Assembly (NCBI GenBank): GCA_031404355.1
Contig: JANNHK010000163.1
Coordinates: 1 to 7,817, forward strand
DNA: 7,817 nt
Direction of reading: 5' to 3'
Source of the DNA: JANNHK01 sp031404355
Lineage (GTDB): Bacteria; Actinomycetota; Acidimicrobiia; IMCC26256; PALSA-610
Below, piece by piece: positions 1 to 5,938 of this stretch. Position 1 is the stretch's first letter, and every line of letters starts with the position of its first letter. A program made the position numbers and the translations under genes. Below the pieces are notes generated by a model. That model did not search any database and had not been told where the DNA came from. It worked only from the letters and a program-made list of their open reading frames with translations.

Positions 1-1600
1 GGCCAAGGAGCCCGTTCCCGAAGTTGACGGCGCTGGAGAAGCTCCCGTTGATGATCACGTTTCCGTCGGCATCGACGGCGACGGCGACAGCACGGCCGAA
101 GTCCTGGAACTGGTTTCCGAACGACTTCGCCCAGACGAACGCGCCAGTCGATGTGTACTTGGCGACGAAGATGTCGGTGTTGTTCTGTGTTACGAAGCCG
201 CCACCGAAATTGCACGACACGCTGAGCGCCCCGGTGATGACGATTTCGTTGTTCGGGCCGATGGCGATGCCGTCGCCAACGAGGCTGCCGCACGGTGTGG
301 CGAACGCGAGCGAGCTCGCGCCCGTCAACGACGACAGCTTGACGACGAAGGCGTCGTAGCCGCCGAAGATCCCGCTCGAAAGGGGCTTGCCGGCGAAGTT
401 GATGCCTGCTCCCTTGAAGAAGCCGGTGAAGACCGGGTTGCCATCGGAGTCGACCGCGACGTCGTTGGCCGCGTCGTCGATGATTCCACCGAAGCGGTGC
501 GACCACTGGTGAACTCCGGTCGAGGAGTACTTCGCGACGAACGCGTCCCTCTTTCCGGCCTGTCCGTTGCCGAGCGGCCCGCCGCCGAGGTTGAGGGTGC
601 CGAAGAACGCGCCCGCGACGAAGACGTTGCCGGCCGCGTCGGTCGCGACGCTGTTCATCTCGTTGAGGTACGTCTGGCTGGGGTAGGTGTTGACCCACAG
701 CAGTGCACCGGCCGGCGAATACTTGGCGACGAACATGTCGCCGACCGGGCTGGCCGTGACCGCACCGTTGCCAAAGTTGGCGGCGTTTCTGAACGTACCG
801 GCGATCACGGTGTTGCCGGCCGGGTCCACGGCGACGCTGTTGGCGTATTCGGAACCCGTGCCGCCGATGGTCTTCGCTGACGCGCCGGCCGGCGGGCACG
901 CGATCGTGGTCGTCGACACGAGTGCGGACTTGGCCGACTCGTGGTTCGCAGCGTTCACCGCAGTGACTGCGTACGAATAGGTCGTCAGTGGTGCCAAGCC
1001 GGTGTCGACGACAGTGGTCGCTGGTGCGTTAACCGTCTTCACAACGACGTTGTTGCGGTAGAGGTTGTACTTCGTGATGCCGTAGGTGCCGTTGGGATCG
1101 AAGATCGGGTTCCACGATGCGGCTGCGAAGGCGCAACTCGTCGCGTTCGCTGTGAATGCGCCCGGCGTCGGCACCGTCGCACCCGGCGTCGTGGTCGTGG
1201 TCGTGCTCGTGGTGGTGGTGGTGGTGGTCGTGGTCGTTCCGCCGAGCGTCGTGGCGGTCGCGACGTTGGAGAACGACGTGAACCCGGTGGGCGGTTTCAA
1301 GGCGCGGACGCGGTACTTGTACCCGGTCGCAGGCGGGAGGCCGGTGTTCGTGTAGGTGGTCGCGTTGGCTGCCGTCGTCGCGATCTGCGTGAACGTCGAC
1401 GTGTTCGCGGGGCTGCGCTGGATCTCGAACCCGCGTTCGTTGGTGCTCTTGTCGGCCCAGCGCAGCGTGATCGACGTGCTCGACGCCGGAGTCGCGGTCA
1501 GGCCCGTCGGCCGGGGCGTCGCCGCCGACGCGGCGCCGGCTGTCGCCAGTAGGCCGGCGAGCGTCACGCACACCGGGATGAGAATCGTCCGCGCTCTCAT
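1..1600 (-). CDS. Secreted FN3/SBBP beta-propeller protein, downstream paralogue (partial, runs off left edge)
   Basis: I translated this frame by hand: 533 codons from the ATG at 1598-1600 to the window edge, without a stop. Residues 1-26 form a signal peptide (basic MRAR, hydrophobic core, Ala-Ser-Ala cleavage site). Residues 27-121 are an FN3 domain; 122-141 a linker containing ten Thr, one Ser and six Thr; about 145-236 a second FN3 domain with C156 and C235; from about 239, SBBP repeats (pattern VAVDxxGNVxVxGxF, then FGGGP, then FVAKYS) covering four blades and part of a fifth. By alignment with the upstream paralogue about 140 residues are missing. The FN3 1 domain matches that paralogue at 82 of 95 residues, but the middle FN3 domain is absent. 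The gene lies 29 bp after the upstream paralogue on the same strand, so cotranscription is likely. SBBP propellers are usually exported and their ligands mostly unknown; I infer an extracellular binding or structural role, not an enzyme. The Cys pairs suggest disulfides outside the cell. Confidence 0.88.
   Translation of the reverse strand, partial: MRARTILIPVCVTLAGLLATAGAASAATPRPTGLTATPASSTSITLRWADKSTNERGFEIQRSPANTSTFTQIATTAANATTYTNTGLPPATGYKYRVRALKPPTGFTSFSNVATATTLGGTTTTTTTTTTSTTTTTTPGATVPTPGAFTANATSCAFAAASWNPIFDPNGTYGITKYNLYRNNVVVKTVNAPATTVVDTGLAPLTTYSYAVTAVNAANHESAKSALVSTTTIACPPAGASAKTIGGTGSEYANSVAVDPAGNTVIAGTFRNAANFGNGAVTASPVGDMFVAKYSPAGALLWVNTYPSQTYLNEMNSVATDAAGNVFVAGAFFGTLNLGGGPLGNGQAGKRDAFVAKYSSTGVHQWSHRFGGIIDDAANDVAVDSDGNPVFTGFFKGAGINFAGKPLSSGIFGGYDAFVVKLSSLTGASSLAFATPCGSLVGDGIAIGPNNEIVITGALSVSCNFGGGFVTQNNTDIFVAKYTSTGAFVWAKSFGNQFQDFGRAVAVAVDADGNVIINGSFSSAVNFGNGLLG
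1187..1237 (-). repeat. Thr-codon simple repeat (ACC/ACG) encoding the inter-domain linker
   Basis: Seventeen consecutive minus-strand codons read ten Thr, one Ser and six Thr, all written ACC or ACG apart from the AGC. The tract joins FN3 1 to the next FN3 domain. Trinucleotide tracts can change length by slippage without shifting the frame. Thr/Ser runs in exported actinobacterial proteins are often flexible and may be O-mannosylated. Other frames of this tract give spurious poly-Val and poly-His strings. Confidence 0.85.
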
Positions 1601-1601
1601 C

Positions 1602-1609
1602 TGTCCCCC
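1602..1609 (-). promoter_or_regulatory. GGGGGACA translation-initiation motif of downstream propeller gene
   Basis: On the minus strand GGGGGACA is followed by G and the ATG at 1600. The same octamer precedes the ATG of the upstream paralogue. The GGGGGA part can act as a weak Shine-Dalgarno, although its 3-nt distance from the ATG is short. The site lies within the 29-bp gap between the two genes, which has no room for a separate full promoter. Confidence 0.5.
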
Positions 1610-1629
1610 GGGAAAGTGAACACGGCCGA

Positions 1630-3906
1630 TCAGCGACCCGTCTTCAGGATGAAGACGTCTCCGAATCCGGCACTTGTGACGGGTCCGAAGCCGAGGTCGA
1701 CGGTGCCGCTGAAGAATCCGGTGACGAACGCGCCGCCGGGGCCGATCGCCACGTCGTGGGACGCGCTGTTCGATTGTCCGTAGCGGTTCGACGCGACGTG
1801 GGCGCCCGTCGCCGAGTACTGCACGACGTACGCATTGGGCAGGGCAATGCCCTGCCCTTGGGGAGCAGTCAGCGGGCCGCCGCCGAAATCGACGGTGCCT
1901 TCGAACATGCCGGTCACGGTGACGTTGCCGGCCCCGTCGGCGGCGACGCTGTGCCCGTGCGTGCTGAAGTCGCTGCCGAACGCTTTCGACCAGACTGGCG
2001 TGCCGCTCCCGGTGAACTTCGCGACGAAGCCCCAGGGGCTTAACCCGGACCGGCCGAGCGGACCGGTGCCGAAATCGGCGACTCCGGCGAATGTTCCCGC
2101 GACGATCACGTTGCCGCTGCCGTCGACGGCGACGGCGTTGCCGCGGTCCTGCCACTGGGCACCGAACGTCTTGGCCCAGGCGAACGCGCCCGACGCTGCG
2201 TATTTCACGACATAGGCGTCGATGTTGTTCTGCGGTAGCAGGACGCCGCCGCCGAAGGTGCACGAACTGCCGACCAGTCCGGTAACGATCACGTTGTCGG
2301 CCGCGTCGACTGCGATGCCGCGCCCGTGATCGCTTCCCGAGCAGCCTGTCACCCGCGCGAACAGGTTGGTCGCGTTGGCCGAGGAGAGTTTGACGACGAA
2401 CGTCTCATCTCCACCGAAGGCTCCGCCGGTGTGTGAGAGGGTGCGGCCGCCGAAGTCGACGCTGTCGCCTTTGAACGACCCGGTGACGACCGGATTCTGA
2501 TTGCTGTCGATAGCGATGCCGTTGACGCTGTCGTCGACCGGGCCGCCGTACCGGCGCGACCACTGGTGTGCACCGGTGGTCGAGTATTTCGCGAGGAACG
2601 CGTCGCGGTAGCCGGCCTGGCCGTTGACGAGGGCCCCGCCTCCGAGGGAGAGCGTCCCGAAGAAGCCGCCCCCGACGAACACGTTTCCGGCCGCGTCGAC
2701 GGCAACCGCGTTGAGTTCGGGCCGGTACGTCGCCGTCGCGGCGTAGTGGTTGACCCACAGCAACGTGCGGGTCGCCGAGTACTTGGCCACGAAGATCTCG
2801 CCGGCCGGGCTCGCGGTGACAGGGCCTCCGCCGAAGTCGGCGGTCCCCGCGAACATCCCGCCGACGATGACGTTGCCGGCACTGTCGACCGCGACGCTCG
2901 AGGCCACTTCGGAGCCTGCGCCCCCGACGGTCTTGGCCCACGCGCCGGCCGGTGGGCACGCGGGCGTGGTGAGGCTGAACGGCACCGCCTTCGCCGACTC
3001 GCGGTTCGACGAGTCGACCGCGGTGACGGCGAACGAGTAGCTCGTCAGCGGCGAGAGGTTGGCGGCGACCGCGGTGGTCGCCGGCGTGTTCACCGTCGCG
3101 GTGAGCACGTTGTTGCGGTAGAGGTTGAACTTCTTGATGTCGTAAGTGTTGTTGGGGTCGAAAATCGGGTTCCACGTGGCGGTTGCGAAACCGCAGCTCG
3201 TCGAGTCGGCCTTGAATCCGGTCGGCACCGGCACGACCGTGCCGCACGATGGGGTTGTCGCGTTGACGTTCGTGCTCTTGACCGACTCGTTGCCGGCCCT
3301 GTCGACCGCGGTGACGGCGTAGCTGTACGTCGTTGACGCGTTGAGGCCCGTGTCGGCGGCGGTGTTGCTCGGCGCGATGGTCGACTGCACGAGCACGTTG
3401 TTGCGGTAGAGGTTGTACTTCCCGATGCCCGATCCGCCCGGGTTGTCGGTGGCCTGGCTCCACGCGACGTTGATCTGGCTGCAGCTCGCCGCCCCCGCGC
3501 CCACCTCCGCGGGTGCCGACGGTTTGGTGGTGTCGGGTGTGGTGCCGCCGAGGGTCGTAGCGGTCGCCACGTTGGACCACGACGACGCACCGGTGGTGGG
3601 TTTCAGGGCGCGGACGCGGTACTTGTACCCGGTCGCAGGCGTGAGGCCGGTGTCGGTGTAGGTGGTGGCGTTGGGCGCGGGGGTCGCGATCTGCTTGAAG
3701 GTCGATGTGTTCGCGGGGCTGCGTTGGATCTCGAAGCTGCGTTCGTTGGTGCTCTTGTCGGCCCATTGCAGCGTGATCGCCGTGCTCGACGCCGGCGTCG
3801 CGGTCAGCGCTGTCGGCCGGGGCGTCGCCGCCGACGCGGCCGTGGCCGTGACCAGAACGAGTACCACGGCCAACGCAAATGGCCGGGCCAGGCGTCGCAC
3901 ATACAT
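1630..3906 (-). CDS. Secreted protein with three FN3 domains and a seven-bladed SBBP beta-propeller
   Basis: This 758-residue protein starts at the ATG at 3904-3906. The frame is open back to an ATG at 4032, but only the 3906 start places a signal peptide at the N-terminus (MYVRR, hydrophobic residues 9-22, Ala-Ser-Ala cleavage near 26) and has a purine-rich GGGGGA just upstream. FN3 1 spans 27-121, FN3 2 about 128-222 and FN3 3 about 224-318. Seven SBBP repeats follow at about 322-377, 383-442, 448-508, 515-570, 576-632, 638-698 and 703-758, each with a VAVDxxGNVxVxG-type core and most with FVAKYS-type ends. The protein ends with the last blade and has no LPXTG motif, anchor helix or appended domain, so release or non-covalent surface attachment is likely. 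Cys pairs C142/C221 and C238/C317 have identical 79-residue spacing in FN3 2 and FN3 3; C522/C549 lie in blade 4. The architecture points to extracellular binding or scaffolding; no catalytic residues are recognisable and the ligand is unknown. Confidence 0.93.
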   Translation of the reverse strand: MYVRRLARPFALAVVLVLVTATAASAATPRPTALTATPASSTAITLQWADKSTNERSFEIQRSPANTSTFKQIATPAPNATTYTDTGLTPATGYKYRVRALKPTTGASSWSNVATATTLGGTTPDTTKPSAPAEVGAGAASCSQINVAWSQATDNPGGSGIGKYNLYRNNVLVQSTIAPSNTAADTGLNASTTYSYAVTAVDRAGNESVKSTNVNATTPSCGTVVPVPTGFKADSTSCGFATATWNPIFDPNNTYDIKKFNLYRNNVLTATVNTPATTAVAANLSPLTSYSFAVTAVDSSNRESAKAVPFSLTTPACPPAGAWAKTVGGAGSEVASSVAVDSAGNVIVGGMFAGTADFGGGPVTASPAGEIFVAKYSATRTLLWVNHYAATATYRPELNAVAVDAAGNVFVGGGFFGTLSLGGGALVNGQAGYRDAFLAKYSTTGAHQWSRRYGGPVDDSVNGIAIDSNQNPVVTGSFKGDSVDFGGRTLSHTGGAFGGDETFVVKLSSANATNLFARVTGCSGSDHGRGIAVDAADNVIVTGLVGSSCTFGGGVLLPQNNIDAYVVKYAASGAFAWAKTFGAQWQDRGNAVAVDGSGNVIVAGTFAGVADFGTGPLGRSGLSPWGFVAKFTGSGTPVWSKAFGSDFSTHGHSVAADGAGNVTVTGMFEGTVDFGGGPLTAPQGQGIALPNAYVVQYSATGAHVASNRYGQSNSASHDVAIGPGGAFVTGFFSGTVDLGFGPVTSAGFGDVFILKTGR
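1633..2943 (-). repeat. Seven SBBP propeller repeats
   Basis: Seven diverged repeats of about 56-65 residues make up the C-terminal 437 residues of the upstream propeller protein. Each has a VAVDxxGNVxVxGxF-like core; FGGGP is followed in most blades by FVAKYS-like residues and a Trp. Blades 4 and 7 are the most diverged: blade 4 lacks the Trp and carries a Cys pair, and blade 7 reads VAIGPGGAFVTG. Seven equals the count for a closed propeller. Confidence 0.82.
2953..3525 (-). repeat. Internal FN3 domain duplication (FN3 2 and FN3 3)
   Basis: FN3 2 (about 3525-3241) and FN3 3 (about 3237-2953) are similar: both carry YNLYRNN or FNLYRNN, a TSYSFAVTAVD-like segment and a Cys pair 79 residues apart. 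A 21-bp identical word recurs at 3107-3127 and 3395-3415, exactly 288 bp or 96 codons apart, which sets the repeat unit. The downstream paralogue has one copy. Confidence 0.8.
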
Positions 3907-3908
3907 CG

Positions 3909-3916
3909 TGTCCCCC
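3909..3916 (-). promoter_or_regulatory. GGGGGACA translation-initiation motif of upstream propeller gene; decides the start
   Basis: On the minus strand GGGGGACA is followed by CG and the ATG at 3906. It matches the octamer before the paralogue's ATG. With the signal peptide that begins here, it supports the 3906 start over the ATG at 4032, which would put 42 non-signal residues in front of the export signal. Confidence 0.55.
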
Positions 3917-3945
3917 AACGCAGTGTGTCCGAGATAGGTGCGACC

Positions 3946-3968
3946 CTGTGACTGGACAGTAACCACAG
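3946..3968. promoter_or_regulatory. Imperfect inverted repeat with candidate -10 box upstream of the propeller operon
   Basis: The plus strand reads CTGTGACTG, then GA, then CAGT, AAC and CACAG: two arms that pair except for a three-base insertion in the right arm. On the minus strand TACTGT (3956-3961) within it fits the actinobacterial -10 form TANNNT and would give a leader of roughly 40 nt. A regulator binding here could block that promoter. No convincing -35 box is seen, so this is a candidate only. Confidence 0.3.
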
Positions 3969-4011
3969 CCCGGGCGCTTCGACCTGAGCCGTTTACCCCA
4001 AATATCGGCCG

Positions 4012-4030
4012 CGACGCGTCGAAACTCGAC
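4012..4030. promoter_or_regulatory. Overlapping palindromes in the divergent intergenic region
   Basis: CGACGCGTCG (4012-4021) is a perfect 10-bp palindrome. It overlaps GTCGA-AAC-TCGAC (4018-4030), a perfect 5-bp inverted repeat with a 3-bp spacer. Both lie roughly midway between the divergent propeller and permease starts, as expected for a shared operator, but short GC-rich palindromes also arise by chance. Confidence 0.25.
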
Positions 4031-4096
4031 ACCGTCTACCAAGTTCAGGCGCGAGACCAGGTACGCCGACGCGCCGAAGGACGAGCCGGCCGAAAG

Positions 4097-4102
4097 TACG
4101 GT
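4097..4102 (+). promoter_or_regulatory. Candidate -10 box for leaderless transcription of the permease gene
   Basis: TACGGT fits TANNNT and ends 8 nt before the GTG start at 4111. No Shine-Dalgarno precedes this GTG. A -10 box at that distance would put transcription initiation at or next to the start codon, the usual arrangement of leaderless actinobacterial genes. No -35 match is evident. Confidence 0.35.
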
Positions 4103-4110
4103 CTCCGGCG

Positions 4111-5931
4111 GTGGCCAAAGCGCGCGATCCGTTTCTTGTCGTAATTGTCGCAATTGTGATCGCGCTGGCGGTGGCCGACTCGTCGGTCGTGGTGCTCGCG
4201 CTTCCTGAGTTGTACTCGACGTTCGACGTGTCGATCGTCGGTGTGTCGTGGACGATCACGGCGTACAACATCGCGATCGTCGTCGGTGCGCTCGCCGTGC
4301 TCCCGCGCGAGTCGCGCGTGCGCGGCCACGTCTTCGCGGCGGTCGGCCTCGGGCTGTTCGCACTCGCGTCGCTCGTGTGCGGGTTCGCCGACTCGTTCGG
4401 CGTCCTCATCGTGGGCCGGTCGGTGCAAGGCATCGGTGCAGCGCTCGCCCTCGCGGGGACGGTACCGGTGCTCTCCGGGATTCTCGGGAATGACCGACAG
4501 GCGATCCACATCTGGGGGGTCGCGGCGACGATCGGCGCCGCGCTGGGGCCTGCGCTCGGAGGCCTGCTCACCCAGCTCTTCAGCTGGCGCGCGATCTTCT
4601 TGTTCCAGGCGCCGGTCAGTGCTCTCGCCCTTCTCGCGGTTGCGGAGAAGCGCGTACGTGCCGTGGAGATCGTGCCCCGTACGGGAGAACGTCTGCGGGG
4701 GGTGGTGCGGGCCAATGTCGGGTTCTTCCTGTTGTACGGCGCACTGGTTGGCGCGCTCTTCCTCGGCGTCCTGCTGCTCGTCGTGGTGTGGGGATTCGAA
4801 CCGCTTACGGGCGCGCTCGTGGTGAGCACGCTCCCGGTGGGTGCGATCGCGGTGCGCCGCCTCGGCCCTGCGATCCCGTCGTGGCTCGCGGCCGCGACCG
4901 GCGGTGTCGCGCTCGCGGGCGGGCTCACGGCTCTCGCGTTCCTTCCCTCCTCGCAAGCGGCGTGGGTTGCGCTCGCGCTCGGCGCGTGCGGGCTCGGCCT
5001 CGGTTTGCTCGGCGGCGGACTCGGGCCCGCGGCGGTTCCGCTCGACGCCCCCGGCGTACGCGCCGCGACCGTGAGTATCGCGGCGCGCCATGCCGGATTC
5101 GTGGTCGCGCTCGCGATCATCGCTCCTGTGCTGTCTTCGGCGCTCGACCAAGCGGCCCTCGATGCCACCCGGGCGACGACCGCCGAGATCCTCGACGCGC
5201 CGATTGGTGTGCGCACGAAGGTGTCGATTGCGCTCGACCTGCGCGACATCGTCGCCGAGGCGCCGCGCGGCGAGGTTCCCGATCCAGCCGGGCCATTCGA
5301 CGAGCGGGGTGCGGCCGACGACGCGAACATGCGCGAGGCGCGCGATGGGGTCGTGGACTCGATTCGCGACACGGTCACACGCGCGTTCCGGTCGTCGTTC
5401 CTCATCGCGGCCGCGTTCGGCGCCGCGGCCGCCCTCGTGGCGTTGTTCCTGCCCGCGCTCCGCCCGACCACCCGCAGTATCGACGCGATCGCAGGGGCAG
5501 TCGCGATCATGGTCGGCGTCGGACTGCTGCTCGTCGCGCAGTTCCGTGCCGGTGCCGCCGACTACGGGACCCGTGAGTACGTCGAACCGTGCGACGCGCC
5601 GGCCGACCCGTACCCACAGGGAGAAGGACTCGACGGCACGCTGCAACGCATTGCACTCTCGACCCTTAACGGCGCCGCGTGCGAACTGGGTACGAGCCGC
5701 GAAGAGCTGGTGCTGTCACTCGAGCCCAAGAGCGGCTTCGGGCCCGAAGTGACATGGACGCAGGACACGCTCGAAGACGCGCTGAAGGCCGGGCTCGTGC
5801 GTGCCATCGACGACGCCGACGAGCGCGACACCATTCCCGGGCTCGTCGCGACCGCCCTGAAGTTCGCCGCAGAACGCGCCCCGATCGACTGGCTCCTCGG
5901 CCGGGTCGACATCCCGTTCCTCGAAGACTGA
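4111..5931 (+). CDS. MFS permease related to DHA2 drug-efflux transporters, with extra C-terminal helix and tail
   Basis: A 606-residue membrane protein starting at GTG. No upstream in-frame start is close, and TM1 begins about eight residues in. MFS/DHA2 features are a TM1 motif with D23 and ALPEL (residues 30-34), VSWTITAYN (45-53), a TM4 motif with R103 and QGIGAAL (106-112), and motif C with GPALGG and SWRAIF (146-163). I see helices near 8-31, 43-64, 73-92, 97-120, 133-155, 159-177, 200-228, 230-249, 257-278, 283-305, 325-345, 428-449 and 457-477. The two extra central helices of 14-TM DHA2 proteins seem absent. Loop 346-427 is long and charged. The cytoplasmic motif A between TM2 and TM3 is degenerate: I do not find its usual Asp and Gly. 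After TM13 comes an acidic tail (478-606) with C494 and C524 and predicted amphipathic helices; I do not recognise it. Probable role: proton-driven export of a small molecule across the inner membrane, substrate unknown. Loss of motif A leaves room for an altered mechanism. The gene is divergent from the propeller operon and convergent with the oxygenase gene. Confidence 0.85.
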   Translation: MAKARDPFLVVIVAIVIALAVADSSVVVLALPELYSTFDVSIVGVSWTITAYNIAIVVGALAVLPRESRVRGHVFAAVGLGLFALASLVCGFADSFGVLIVGRSVQGIGAALALAGTVPVLSGILGNDRQAIHIWGVAATIGAALGPALGGLLTQLFSWRAIFLFQAPVSALALLAVAEKRVRAVEIVPRTGERLRGVVRANVGFFLLYGALVGALFLGVLLLVVVWGFEPLTGALVVSTLPVGAIAVRRLGPAIPSWLAAATGGVALAGGLTALAFLPSSQAAWVALALGACGLGLGLLGGGLGPAAVPLDAPGVRAATVSIAARHAGFVVALAIIAPVLSSALDQAALDATRATTAEILDAPIGVRTKVSIALDLRDIVAEAPRGEVPDPAGPFDERGAADDANMREARDGVVDSIRDTVTRAFRSSFLIAAAFGAAAALVALFLPALRPTTRSIDAIAGAVAIMVGVGLLLVAQFRAGAADYGTREYVEPCDAPADPYPQGEGLDGTLQRIALSTLNGAACELGTSREELVLSLEPKSGFGPEVTWTQDTLEDALKAGLVRAIDDADERDTIPGLVATALKFAAERAPIDWLLGRVDIPFLED

Positions 5932-5938
5932 GTTGCGC

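Larger units (their letters stand above)
1..3906 (-). repeat. Tandem gene duplication (two paralogous propeller genes)
   Basis: The genes at 1600-<1 and 3906-1630 share order, signal peptide length, FN3 1, the last FN3 domain and propeller. Exact DNA matches include 35 bp (1301-1335 with 3607-3641), 29 bp (1506-1534 with 3812-3840) and 26 bp (1047-1072 with 3395-3420). By hand alignment FN3 1 is 82/95 identical in protein, while the first blade and the start of the second are about 44/71. Confidence 0.9.

Noticed and set aside
941..1552. Plus-strand frame with a Gly-rich string, and another with a poly-Val run (1086-1355).
   Set aside because: Both are out-of-frame readings of the same Thr-codon tract, antisense to the propeller gene.
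1029..1571. A minus-strand reading frame with a His/Asp-rich run resembling a metal-binding protein.
   Set aside because: The His/Asp string comes from reading the Thr-codon tract out of frame; the overlapping propeller frame has a signal peptide and recognisable domains.
1..3906. Insertion sequence, CRISPR array or phage origin of the repeats on the left side.
   Set aside because: All repeated words lie in frame within homologous protein domains and have no terminal inverted repeats, transposase, or regular spacer pattern.
3907..4032. A 42-residue N-terminal extension of the upstream propeller protein, starting at the ATG at 4032.
   Set aside because: It would bury the signal peptide, has no ribosome binding site and covers the divergent control region. 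The start at 3906 matches the paralogue in signal peptide length and upstream octamer.
3907..4110. Possible riboswitch in the leader of the propeller genes, prompted by the GGGGGAC string.
   Set aside because: I could not build a conserved riboswitch core from the leader, and the second gene with the same octamer has only a 29-bp upstream gap.
2405..4153. A 582-residue minus-strand frame overlapping the upstream propeller gene.
   Set aside because: It is Arg/Gln/His-rich without any domain, in another frame of the same strand, and crosses the control region.
3993..5646. Long minus-strand frames of 505 and 533 residues opposite the permease.
   Set aside because: They are Arg/Ala/Ser- or Arg/Glu-rich low-complexity translations typical of antisense frames in GC-rich DNA; the plus frame encodes an MFS protein.
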